Shown: positions 49,085 to 56,701 of the stretch, piece by piece
Layout of the letters: every line of letters begins with the position of its first letter
Numbering within the stretch: position 1 is the first letter of the stretch
Assembly (NCBI RefSeq): GCF_900091435.1
Contig: NZ_FMCS01000012.1
Location: 1 to 64,000 of the forward strand
DNA from: Micromonospora chaiyaphumensis
GTDB taxonomy: Bacteria > Actinomycetota > Actinomycetes > Mycobacteriales > Micromonosporaceae
DNA length: 64,000 nucleotides
Reading direction: 5' to 3'
The notes under the pieces: model-generated
The model's input: only the letters and a program-made list of their open reading frames with translations
Database searches by the model: none
Told to the model about the DNA's origin: nothing
Program-made: the position numbers and the translations under genes

Positions 49085-49941
49085 TGGGCCGGCGACGCGG
49101 GGCGGACCGGGCGGTCACGCAGGTCGACACCGGGCAGGCCGAGCTGGTGCCCGACCCGGACCGGCCGGGCTCCTGGACGCTGCTGCTCGACGGCGCCCCG
49201 CAGTCGCATGTGGACCTCACCGATCCCACCCACCTCGAGTTCGAGTACGTCCGGCGGCTGGCCGCCGCGATCGACCTGGTCGCGCCGGCCGGCGCGCCGC
49301 TGCGGGTGCTCCACCTGGGCGGCGGCGCGCTCACCCTGCCCCGTTATGTCCAGGCCACCCGCCCCGGCTCGACCCAGCGGGTGTCCGAGGTGGACGGGGC
49401 GCTGGTGGAGCTGGTGCGCCGGGAGCTGCCCTGGCCGGCCGATCCCCGGCTGCGCGTCCGGGTCGCCGACGCCCGGGCCACCCTGGCGTCGAGCCGGGAC
49501 GGCAGTTACGACGTGGTGGTCGCGGACGTCTTCGCCGGCGCCCGCACCCCGGCCCACCTGACCTCGGCGGAATACGCCGCCGAGGTGGCCCGGGTGCTCC
49601 GGCCCGACGGCTACTACCTGGCGAACGTCGCCGACGGCCCGCCGCTGCGGCACGCCCGCGGGCAGGTCGCCACGGTGCGCACCGTGCTGCCCCGGGCCTG
49701 CCTCGTGGGTGACGCGGCGGTGCTGCGCGGCCGGCGCTACGGCAACCTGGTGCTCGTCGCGTCCCGGGTGGAGCCACCGGTGCCGGAGCTGACCCGGCGG
49801 GCCGCCGGGGACTGGTTCCCCGGCCGGGTGCTGGCCGGCGCCGAGCTGGACCGGTTCGCCGGGGGCGCCCCGGTGGTCCACGACGCCGACGCCACCGACT
49901 CCACCCCGCCCCCGCCCGGAATTTTTTCCGTCCGGCGTTGA
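49084..49941 (+). CDS. Spermidine synthase-like protein
   Basis: 285 residues. Rossmann-fold aminopropyltransferase/methyltransferase-like protein: SHVDLTDPTHLEFEYVRRLAAAID, LRVLHLGGGALTLPRYVQAT (nucleotide loop, about residue 78) and YDVVVADVFAGARTPAHLTSAEY (about 140) match actinomycete fused-spermidine-synthase-like proteins that lack the N-terminal domain. Polyamine synthesis is not assured; it may methylate or bind SAM-derived ligands. Its ATG overlaps the nurA TGA by one base, so it belongs to the herA operon, although a link to DNA repair is unknown. Confidence 0.8.
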   Translation: MGRRRGADRAVTQVDTGQAELVPDPDRPGSWTLLLDGAPQSHVDLTDPTHLEFEYVRRLAAAIDLVAPAGAPLRVLHLGGGALTLPRYVQATRPGSTQRVSEVDGALVELVRRELPWPADPRLRVRVADARATLASSRDGSYDVVVADVFAGARTPAHLTSAEYAAEVARVLRPDGYYLANVADGPPLRHARGQVATVRTVLPRACLVGDAAVLRGRRYGNLVLVASRVEPPVPELTRRAAGDWFPGRVLAGAELDRFAGGAPVVHDADATDSTPPPPGIFSVRR

Positions 49942-50161
49942 TCCGCTCGGCGCGGCGCTGCGTATCACCGGGCGGCCATGCCCGTGGGGGGTCGGCTGAG
50001 TCATTGGACACCGGAGGTCTTGCATGCATGCGGTGGCGGCCGGCTGGCACGGCGAGGTGGCGCGGCCCGAGTGGATGTTCGCCCGGGCACAGCCCCAGTC
50101 GCGCGCGTCGAGGTCGGGCCGGGGGGTCGACGCCCGCTCCTCCGATCGCCAGAATGACCCG

Positions 50162-50722
50162 GTGCCGCCGCGACCCGCTCCCGGACGCCACCAGGCCACG
50201 TCCACCGAGGCGAGCCACTCCGACCAGCTGATCCGGCTGCTCTACGCCGAGCACGCCGGGCCCCTGCTGATGTTCGTGATGCGGCTGACCGGCGGCGACC
50301 GGCAGCGCGCCGAGGACATCGTGCAGGAAACGCTGCTGCGGGCGTGGCGCAACGCGCACCGGCTGGGCACCCACGGTCAGGGCTCGCTGCGCCCCTGGCT
50401 GGTCACCGTGGCCCGCCGGATCGCCATCGACGAGCACCGCAGCGAGCAGGCCCGGCCGGCGGAGACGTACGACCGGGACCTGACGGCCTTCGCCGAGGCG
50501 GACAGCACCGACCGGGTGCTGCGCACGATGACCGTGGCGGACGCGCTGCGTACGCTGAGCCAGTCGCACCGGGAGATCCTGGTGGCGACGTACTTCCGGG
50601 GGCGTACCGTGCCCGAGGCGGCCGAGGAGCTGGGCCTTCCGCTCGGCACCGCGAAGTCGCGGGTCTACTACGCGCTGCGCGCGCTGCGCACGGCTCTGCA
50701 GGAGAGGGGGGTGACGGAATGA
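50162..50722 (+). CDS. ECF sigma factor
   Basis: 186 residues. Region 2 (LLMFVMRLTGGDRQRAEDIVQETLLRAWRNAHRL, ending RPWLVTVARRIAIDEHRS) and region 4 (LRTLSQSHREILVATYFRGRTVPEAAEELGLPLGTAKSRVYYALRALR). It resembles the SigL/ECF-group of mycobacteria, which is also paired with an overlapping zinc anti-sigma gene. Start: CAGAAT (50150-50155) ends 6 nt before the GTG at 50162, indicating a leaderless transcript; an upstream ATG at 50024 has no support. The TGA overlaps the anti-sigma ATG by 4 nt. Confidence 0.9.
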   Translation: MPPRPAPGRHQATSTEASHSDQLIRLLYAEHAGPLLMFVMRLTGGDRQRAEDIVQETLLRAWRNAHRLGTHGQGSLRPWLVTVARRIAIDEHRSEQARPAETYDRDLTAFAEADSTDRVLRTMTVADALRTLSQSHREILVATYFRGRTVPEAAEELGLPLGTAKSRVYYALRALRTALQERGVTE

Positions 50723-51507
50723 GCCGCGCGGACCACATGGATGTCGCCGCGTACGCGCTCGGCGTGCTGGACCCGCAGGACGCCGAGCGGTTCGAGGAGC
50801 ACCTCGCCACCTGCTGGGCGTGTGCGGCGGAGCTGGAGACGATGGTCCCGGTGGTGGGGCTGCTGTCCGGCATCGACGGCGAGGCGATGGCCGCGCTGGA
50901 GCAGACGCACACCGACCCGGCGCTGCTGGACCGTACCCTCATGGCGGTCCGCCGGGACCGGCGGCGCACCCGGATGCGGCAGGTCTTCGCCGCCGCGGCC
51001 GCGGTCGTGGTGTTCGGGGGCCTCAGCGGCGTCGGCATGGCGGGGATCTTCGGCGGCGACGACGGTAAGCGGATCCCGCAGGCCGAGCCGACCCTCACGG
51101 CGCCGGTCACCGCTCCGCCGAACAGCGAGCCCGCGGACCCCAACGATCCGAACGTCGGCGGCAACGAGCAGGAGGGCGACCAGCACAACGCGGTCGACCC
51201 GGGCACCGGCGTGAAGACCACGATGTGGCTGGCGTCGAAGGAGTACGGGACCCAGATCGACCTCCAGCTCACCCGCCTGCCCGGGCCGCGCACGTGCCGG
51301 CTCGTCGTGGTGCGGAAGAACGCGACCAGCGAGGTGGTCTCCACCTGGTCGGTGCCGGGCGGCGGCTACGGCACGAACACCAACCAGCTCCCACTGGAGC
51401 TGAGCGCGTCCACCTCCGCCCCGGTCAAGGACATCGCGAAGATCCAGGTGCAGTCGGTCGACGTCAACGGCATCGCCAGCCCACTGGTGACGGTGAGCGA
51501 CCTCTGA
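50719..51507 (+). CDS. Membrane-bound zinc-type anti-sigma factor
   Basis: 262 residues. N-terminal ZAS domain with H28-x3-C32-x2-C35 (HLATCWAC), a cytoplasmic helical region, a transmembrane helix (about 92-115, FAAAAAVVVFGGLSGVGMAGIFGG), a Pro/Asp linker, and an extracellular domain (about 160-262) with a single Cys (RTCRLVVVRK) typical of RskA/RslA-like anti-sigma factors. It should hold the upstream ECF sigma inactive until an envelope or redox signal. Coupled to the sigma gene by ATGA overlap; terminator follows. Confidence 0.9.
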   Translation: MSRADHMDVAAYALGVLDPQDAERFEEHLATCWACAAELETMVPVVGLLSGIDGEAMAALEQTHTDPALLDRTLMAVRRDRRRTRMRQVFAAAAAVVVFGGLSGVGMAGIFGGDDGKRIPQAEPTLTAPVTAPPNSEPADPNDPNVGGNEQEGDQHNAVDPGTGVKTTMWLASKEYGTQIDLQLTRLPGPRTCRLVVVRKNATSEVVSTWSVPGGGYGTNTNQLPLELSASTSAPVKDIAKIQVQSVDVNGIASPLVTVSDL

Positions 51508-51514
51508 GTCCGCC

Positions 51515-51556
51515 GGAACGCCGGCGCCGGGCAGCGACACCGCCCGGCGCCGTTCC
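51515..51556 (+). terminator. Terminator of the sigma/anti-sigma operon
   Basis: Stem of 11 bp plus 5 bp separated by a 3-nt bulge (51515-51532 with 51542-51556), 8 nt after the anti-sigma stop. Confidence 0.7.
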
Positions 51557-51714
51557 GTCGTTCCCCGGGGACATCGACCCCGATGTGCTCCCCCACGCGC
51601 CGCCGGCCGGATCGGTTCAACGGATCCACTGTGAAATGGAGCACCCTTTTCTCTTCAACCTTGACAGCGCACCGCCCGTACTACTCGGCGAACTGCCAAG
51701 AACGAGGAGGGCAC

Positions 51715-52371
51715 GTGGCACACCTGAAGCGGACGACCGTCATCGTCGCGAGCGCGATGGTCGCACTAACGGCCTGCGCCCCCGCGGGCTACGACGGGGC
51801 GAACTCGAGCGCGGCCGAGCCGGTCGCCGTCGCCGCGGCCGAACCCACCGCGTCGGCCGAACCGGAAGCCTCCGCGTCCCCGGACGCGGCCGCCGACGAC
51901 AAGGCGCCCCCGTCCGACGTGCAACTCACCGACGAACTGGTCGGCAAGAAGCTGCCCCGGATGGGCAAGGTCGTCACCGACCAGGACGGCTGGGTGCTGT
52001 ACCGGTTCGACAAGGACTCGGCCGACCCGCCGCAGTCCAACTGCGTCGACAAGTGCGCCCAGGTCTGGCCGCCCGCCCTGACCGACGGCAACCCGCAGCT
52101 CCAGGGCGTCTCCGACGACAAGGTCGGCACGGTGACCCGGCAGGACGGCACCCGGCAGATCACCATCGGGGGCTGGCCGGTCTACCGCTACATCGGGGAC
52201 AAGAAGCCGGGCCAGTGGAAGGGCCAGGGTGTCGGTGGCACCTGGTTCGTCGTCGACCCGAACGGCAAGAAGAATCTGACCTGCCTGCCCACCGGGACCC
52301 CGAAGGCGGTCGCCCCGCCGGCGTCGAGCGACTCGGGCGACTCGGGCGGCGACTCGGGCTACTCGTACTGA
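51715..52371 (+). CDS. SCO0930-family lipoprotein
   Basis: 218 residues. Lipoprotein signal (VIVASAMVALTAC, lipobox LTAC with Cys about 22), an Ala/Glu/Pro-rich linker, then two repeats of the secreted-repeat domain: GKVVTDQDGWVLYRFDKDSADPPQSNCVDKCAQVWPP (about 80-115) with CVDKC, and QITIGGWPVYRYIGDKKPGQWKGQG (about 140-165). This family (PF03640 type) is exported and of unknown function, often near ECF sigma genes, as here. A TTGACA at 51661-51666 may mark its promoter. GTG start with GAGGAGGG 5 nt upstream. Confidence 0.85.
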   Translation: MAHLKRTTVIVASAMVALTACAPAGYDGANSSAAEPVAVAAAEPTASAEPEASASPDAAADDKAPPSDVQLTDELVGKKLPRMGKVVTDQDGWVLYRFDKDSADPPQSNCVDKCAQVWPPALTDGNPQLQGVSDDKVGTVTRQDGTRQITIGGWPVYRYIGDKKPGQWKGQGVGGTWFVVDPNGKKNLTCLPTGTPKAVAPPASSDSGDSGGDSGYSY

Positions 52372-52490
52372 CGGACCCCCGGACACGGTGGCCGGTCGCA
52401 GCCGGGGAGGGCGCGGCCGGCCACCGTCATGGTCCCGGGACGGCGGCGATCCGGCAGCCCCCCCGTCCCGGCGCGGCGCCGGCCCGGTAC

Positions 52491-52693
52491 GGGCCGGCGC
52501 CGCACCCCGCGCCGGACCCGGAGAGTTCGGGCCGGCGCCGCGCCCCCCGCCGGACCCAGAGAGTTCGGGCCGGCGCCGCACCCCCCGCCGGACCCAGAGA
52601 GTTCGGGCCGGCGCCGCACCCCCCGCCGGACCCAGAGAGTTCGGGCCGGCGCCGCACCCCCCGCCGGACCCAGAGAGTCCGGGCCGGCGCCGC
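52491..52693. repeat. 38-bp tandem repeat, about 5.3 copies
   Basis: Contiguous units begin at 52511, 52549, 52587, 52625 and 52663, preceded by a 20-bp partial unit from 52491. The recognisable core is GAGAGTTCGGGCCGGCGCC, recurring every 38 bp; the last unit has TCCGG instead of TTCGG. Units are nearly identical and contain the inverted repeat GGCGCCGGCC/GGCCGGCGCC. The period is not a multiple of three and no gene runs through it. It fills most of the 357-bp gap between the lipoprotein and the glycosylase genes, which holds nothing else obvious apart from the glycosylase -10 box. Confidence 0.92.
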
Positions 52694-52728
52694 GACCTGT
52701 CCGCGGCAGCTCATGGCAGAGTGGCGGG

Positions 52729-53643
52729 GTGACCTCCCCCGCCGCCCGCCGCACGCTGCGCCCGCCGGCCGGCTACCGGCTGGCCGCCTCGGTCCGCGCC
52801 CTCACGTTCAGCCCGTACGACCCGTGCGCCCGGATCGCCGCCGGCAGCTTCTGGTGGGCCACCCGCACCCCGGCCGGCCCGGCCACCCTCGCGCTGCGCC
52901 CCGAGGCGGGCGAACTGGTCGCCGAGGGCTACGGCCCCGGGGCGGACTGGGTGGTCGAGCGGGCCGACGCGGTGGCCGGGCTCCGCGACGACCTGACCGG
53001 GTTCGCCGCGCTGGCCGGCGCGCACCCCCTGGTCGCCCGGCTGGCGCGCGAGCACCACGGGTTGCGGATGCCCGCCACCGGCCAGGTCTTCCCCCGGCTG
53101 CTGCGCGCCGTCTTCGAGCAGAAGGTCACCGGCAAGGAGGCGTACCGGGCGTACGCGGCGACCGTGCGGCACTTCCGGGAGCCCGCGCCGGGGCCGCTGC
53201 AACCCCTCCTGCTGCCGCCCGAGGCCGCCGCCGTGGCGGCCACGCCGTACTGGGTCTTCCACCCGTTCGGCGTGGAGCAGCGGCGGGCCGACACGCTGCG
53301 CCGCGCGGCCGCCGTCGCGGACCGGCTGGAACGCTGCGCCGACGCCGCCGAGGCCACCCGCCGGCTCACCGCGATCGCCGGCATCGGCCCGTGGACCGCC
53401 GCCGAGGTGGTCCGCGTCGCCTACGGGGACCCGGACGCGGTCAGCGTCGGCGACTACCACGTCCCGAACACGGTGGCCTGGGCGCTGGCCGGGGAGCCGC
53501 GTGGCGACGACGCCCGGATGCTGGCCCTGCTGGAGCCGTTCCGGGGTCACCGGGGGCGGGTCTGCGTGCTGCTGGAGGCCGCCGGCATCCAGGCCCCGAA
53601 GTACGGCCCGCGCGCCCCGATCCGCTCCTTCGCGCGCTACTGA
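52729..53643 (+). CDS. DNA-3-methyladenine glycosylase family protein (AlkA type)
   Basis: 304 residues. Helix-hairpin-helix-GPD base-excision glycosylase: HhH in LTAIAGIGPWTAAEVVRVAYG (about residues 212-232) and the catalytic Asp in SVGDYHVPN (about 241), with VFEQKVTGKEAYRAY as the substrate-pocket helix (about 128). N-terminal half resembles the AlkA beta-rich domain. It removes alkylated purines from DNA. CAGAGT (52717-52722) ends 6 nt before the GTG, so the mRNA is probably leaderless; the 38-bp repeat array ends 24 bp upstream of this box. Confidence 0.88.
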   Translation: MTSPAARRTLRPPAGYRLAASVRALTFSPYDPCARIAAGSFWWATRTPAGPATLALRPEAGELVAEGYGPGADWVVERADAVAGLRDDLTGFAALAGAHPLVARLAREHHGLRMPATGQVFPRLLRAVFEQKVTGKEAYRAYAATVRHFREPAPGPLQPLLLPPEAAAVAATPYWVFHPFGVEQRRADTLRRAAAVADRLERCADAAEATRRLTAIAGIGPWTAAEVVRVAYGDPDAVSVGDYHVPNTVAWALAGEPRGDDARMLALLEPFRGHRGRVCVLLEAAGIQAPKYGPRAPIRSFARY

Positions 53644-54137
53644 CGCCCGCAGAGCCGGCGCAGGGTCCGCCCCAGCCACCAGGCGTACGCCCGCTGCACG
53701 GCCCGGGCGGCCGGCCCTGCCGCGCGCACGTACCAGTGTGCCGGGCGGCTGAACGCGGTCACCTCGAACCAGACCCCGTCGGCGGTCCGGGTGACCAGGA
53801 ACGCCTCCTCGCCGACCTCCGGATGCCCGGGCAGCGTGCCGTAGCCGAACCCGGCCCGGTCCGGCTCGTCCACCGTCCAGACCACCTCGGTGGGGCCCCA
53901 GATCCGCAGCGGCCCGACGCCGAGCCCCGGGGTGGCCCGCACGCCGGCGGCGGCGCGGGGCGCGTCGGTGCGCATGACCACACCGGCGGCCCGGTGCAGC
54001 CGCCAGCCGAGCACCGCGTCGGCCGCGGCCGGGAAGGCCCCGTCCGGCAGCCGGACCCGGTGGCGCAGGTGGTGGTAGCCGGCGGGCAGGCGCCCGTCGC
54101 GGGTCGCACCCACCTCCGGGTACGTCAGCTCGGGCAC
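53637..54137 (-). CDS. DUF1990 family protein
   Basis: 166 residues. LTYPEVGATRDGRLPAGYHHLRHRVRLPDG, VLGWRLHRAAGV, IWGPTEVVWTVDEPDRAGFGYGTLPGHPEVGEEAFLV and FEVTAFSRPAHWYVRAAGPAARAVQRAYAWWL are characteristic of DUF1990, a START/SRPBCC-like fold of unknown function that may bind small hydrophobic ligands. The GTG at 54137 is chosen because GAGGAGG lies 9 nt upstream; the frame extends 10 codons further without support. Its 3' end overlaps the convergent glycosylase gene by 7 bp. Confidence 0.87.
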   Translation of the reverse strand: MPELTYPEVGATRDGRLPAGYHHLRHRVRLPDGAFPAAADAVLGWRLHRAAGVVMRTDAPRAAAGVRATPGLGVGPLRIWGPTEVVWTVDEPDRAGFGYGTLPGHPEVGEEAFLVTRTADGVWFEVTAFSRPAHWYVRAAGPAARAVQRAYAWWLGRTLRRLCGRQ

Positions 54138-54229
54138 GTCGGTCTCCTCCTCGCGCGGACACCGCAAGGGTACGGGCGGATCGGTGGCCCGCCCGGGCCC
54201 GGTCCGGCGGGTTGTGGTGAGGTTGCCGG

Positions 54230-54742
54230 GTGACCGATCAGCTGACCGTCGCCCCGGCCGGTGTCGCGGACGCCGGCGAGATCCTCACCGTGCAGCGCGC
54301 CGCGTACCTGGTGGAGGCGCAGCGCTACCGGGACGTGTTCCTGCCCCCGCTCACCGAGACCCTGGACGAGGTCCGCGCCGCGCTGGCCGGCCCGACCGTG
54401 GTGCTGGCCGCCCGCCTCGGGCCCCGCCTCGTCGGCTCGGTACGCGCCCGCGTCGACGGCGACACCGCCCACGTGGGCCGGCTGTCGGTCGCCCCCGACC
54501 AGCAGGGTCGCGGCATCGGTGGCCGGCTGCTGACCGCCGTGGAGGCCGCCTGCGCCGGCCGGGTGGCCCGGTTCGCGCTGTTCACCGGTGCGGAGAGCGC
54601 GGACAACCTGGGCCTGTACGCCCGGCGCGGCTACCGGGTCGTGGCGCACCGGCCGGACGAGAACGGCAACCGCCTGGCGGTGCTGGAGAAGGTCGTCACG
54701 GGCGAGCCCGGCACGGTCAGCCCCGCTCGCAGCGGCGCCTGA
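54230..54742 (+). CDS. GNAT family N-acetyltransferase
   Basis: 170 residues. LTVAPAGVADAGEILTVQRAAYLVEAQRY at the start, acetyl-CoA-binding VAPDQQGRGIGGRLLTAVE (about residues 86-104) and FTGAESADNLGLYARRGYRVVAHRPDENGNRLAVLEK at the end fix the fold; acceptor unknown. A TGAGGT box (54218-54223) lies 6 nt before the GTG. Its end overlaps the convergent SRPBCC gene by 26 bp. Confidence 0.83.
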   Translation: MTDQLTVAPAGVADAGEILTVQRAAYLVEAQRYRDVFLPPLTETLDEVRAALAGPTVVLAARLGPRLVGSVRARVDGDTAHVGRLSVAPDQQGRGIGGRLLTAVEAACAGRVARFALFTGAESADNLGLYARRGYRVVAHRPDENGNRLAVLEKVVTGEPGTVSPARSGA

Positions 54743-55139
54743 GCCCGTCGGCCTCCTGGGCCAGGTAGCGGCGGATGGTGCGGCCGGCGAGCAGCCCCAC
54801 CAGCCCGGCCAGCGGCCCGGTCTGCACCATCGCCAGCTCGGCACGCACCCGCCCGTCGCCGAGCGGGACGATCCGGTGCTCACCCCGGCTGTGCACCCCC
54901 GGGCTGTCGGACTCCCAGACGAAGACGTGCGGCGGGTCGATCTCGGTGACCCGCCAGACCGCCGGGCGCAGCCGGGGCTGTTCGAGCCGGGCGGTCGCGC
55001 CGAGGCCGAGCGGCCCGGGCTCCAGCCGCCGGGCGGCGGTGACCGAGGGCGTCCAGTCCGGCCAGCGCTCCACGTCGGTCTGCACCGTCCAGACCCGGTC
55101 GACGTCGGCGGCGATCTCGACGGACTCGACGAAGCGCAT
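54717..55139 (-). CDS. SRPBCC (polyketide cyclase/START-like) family protein
   Basis: 140 residues. VESVEIAADVDRVWTVQTDVERWPDWTPSV and VTEIDPPHVFVWESDSPGVHSRGEHRIVPLGDGRVRAELAM show the SRPBCC ligand-binding fold; LAGLVGLLAGRTIRRYLAQEADGLRRRCE is the C-terminal helix. Small proteins of this type bind lipids or act on polyketides; the ligand here is unknown. ATG with GGGAGGGG 6 nt upstream. Confidence 0.83.
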   Translation of the reverse strand: MRFVESVEIAADVDRVWTVQTDVERWPDWTPSVTAARRLEPGPLGLGATARLEQPRLRPAVWRVTEIDPPHVFVWESDSPGVHSRGEHRIVPLGDGRVRAELAMVQTGPLAGLVGLLAGRTIRRYLAQEADGLRRRCERG

Positions 55140-55205
55140 GCCGCTCCCCTCCCTGACGCGGTCCGTGGTCAGGTTACGCCGGGGATCGACGGCGGGTGAT
55201 CCGGG

Positions 55206-55418
55206 TCAGGCCGCCTCGCGCAGGTCGGCCAGGCCGACCGGGGCGTACCGGCCGAGCAGCACCTCCAGCTCGGCCACCGAGGCCACCTCGCCGAGGACGT
55301 TCGCGCCGCCGCCGTGCTCGGCCGGGTAGCGGTGCACCAGCCGGTAGCGGTAACGCCCACGGATCAGTTCCACGCTGACCCGCCAGCGCCCGCAGCATCG
55401 GCAGCTCCACTCCGGCAC
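55206..55418 (-). CDS. Small hypothetical protein with a CRCC motif
   Basis: 70 residues. Begins PEWSCRCCGRWRVSVELIRGRYRYRLV, where Cys6, Cys8 and Cys9 could bind a metal, and ends in a helical LGEVASVAELEVLLGRYAPVGLADL segment. I do not recognise a named family. The GTG at 55418 is chosen because TACGTT (55431-55426) sits 7 nt before it, the leaderless arrangement used by neighbours; a longer ORF starting at the ATG at 55454 is possible. Confidence 0.6.
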   Translation of the reverse strand: MPEWSCRCCGRWRVSVELIRGRYRYRLVHRYPAEHGGGANVLGEVASVAELEVLLGRYAPVGLADLREAA

Positions 55419-55554
55419 GCCGCGAAACGTAGCTCTGACCTGCGGTTTCACCATCCGGTCGCGGGGGACGAACGGGCCCGGGACCGGACACGCCGCCCGG
55501 CACCGCCGGTGATCTGCCTCACGACCGTCGGTGGGGTCTGATTGACTGGTCGCC

Positions 55555-56667
55555 GTGGACCTGCCGATCAATCCGCCGGTCGAGCCGATGCTGGCCAAGA
55601 GCGTGCCCCAACTGCCCACCGACCCCGGCCTGACCTACGAGCCCAAGTGGGACGGCTTCCGCTGCATCATCTTCCGCGACGGCGACGAGGTCGAGCTGGC
55701 CAGCCGCGGCGGCAAGACGATGACCCGCTACTTCCCCGAGGTGGTGGAGCAGGCGCGCCGCCAGCTCCCGGAGCGCTGCGCGGTCGACGGCGAGCTCATC
55801 GTGATCCGCCGGGACGGCCCCGACGGCCAGCCGCGGCTCGACTTCGAGCTGCTGGCGCAGCGGATCCACCCGGCCGCCTCCCGGGTCAAGCTGCTCGCCG
55901 AGACCACCCCGGCCGACTTCGTGGCCTTCGACCTGCTCGCCCTCGACGACGAGCTGCTGACCGACCGGCCCTATCCGGAGCGCCGGGGCCGCCTGGAGAA
56001 GGCGCTGGCCAAGGTCCGGCCGCCGGTGCACGTCACCCAGGTGACCACCGACCCGGAGACGGCCCGGCGCTGGTTCGACGTGTTCGAGGGGGCCGGGCTG
56101 GACGGGCTCATCGTCAAGCCCGCCGACCTGCCCTACGAGCCGGGCAAGCGGCTGATGTTCAAGGTCAAGCACGCGCGCACCGCCGACGCCGTGGTGGCCG
56201 GCTTCCGCTGGCACAAGTCCGGCCCGGTGGTCGGCTCGCTGCTGCTCGGGCTCTACGACGACGCCGGGGTGCTGCACCACATCGGGGTCAGCTCGTCGTT
56301 CACGGCGGCCCGGCGCAAGGAGCTGCTGGACGAGCTGGAGCCCTACCGGGAGGTCGGCGGCGACCACCCGTGGGTGCACGGCGACCACGAGCGGGGGCAG
56401 CGCATCCCCGGTGGGGTGAGCCGGTGGACCGGCGGCAAGAACCTGGAGTGGGAGCCGCTGCGCCCGGAGCTCGTGGTCGAGGTGGGCTACGACGCCATGG
56501 AGGGCGACCGGCTGCGGCACACCGCCCAGTTCGTCCGCTGGCGTCCCGACCGCGATCCGCGCTCCTGCACCTACGACCAGCTCGAGCGCCCCATCCGCTA
56601 CGACGTCGACCAGGTGCTCCGCGGGGACCCGGCGGCGACCGTCGGCGACGGGCCGGGCCGGGCGTAG
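55555..56667 (+). CDS. ligC: ATP-dependent DNA ligase (LigC type)
   Basis: 370 residues. Nucleotidyltransferase motif I EPKWDGFRC with the AMP-accepting Lys32, motif III-like VAFDLLALDDE, motif IV DGLIVKPADLPYEPG and motif V FKVKHARTADAVV, then an OB-fold domain (about 230-350) with VEVGYDAMEGDRLRHTAQFVRWRPDR (motif VI region). Size and absence of polymerase or nuclease domains match mycobacterial LigC, a back-up ligase in excision repair/NHEJ. GTG start; no ku or prim-pol gene is adjacent. Confidence 0.9.
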   Translation: MDLPINPPVEPMLAKSVPQLPTDPGLTYEPKWDGFRCIIFRDGDEVELASRGGKTMTRYFPEVVEQARRQLPERCAVDGELIVIRRDGPDGQPRLDFELLAQRIHPAASRVKLLAETTPADFVAFDLLALDDELLTDRPYPERRGRLEKALAKVRPPVHVTQVTTDPETARRWFDVFEGAGLDGLIVKPADLPYEPGKRLMFKVKHARTADAVVAGFRWHKSGPVVGSLLLGLYDDAGVLHHIGVSSSFTAARRKELLDELEPYREVGGDHPWVHGDHERGQRIPGGVSRWTGGKNLEWEPLRPELVVEVGYDAMEGDRLRHTAQFVRWRPDRDPRSCTYDQLERPIRYDVDQVLRGDPAATVGDGPGRA

Positions 56668-56701
56668 CCTGGCGGTCCACACGATCATGGAGGGCTTCCA
56701 C

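Noticed and set aside
49918..49935. T-run near the end of the spermidine-synthase-like gene as an intrinsic terminator
   Set aside because: The T-run is inside the coding end and only a 5-bp stem (CGGAA/TTCCG) surrounds it.
52491..52693. CRISPR array
   Set aside because: Units are contiguous 38-bp repeats without unique spacers and no cas gene is present.
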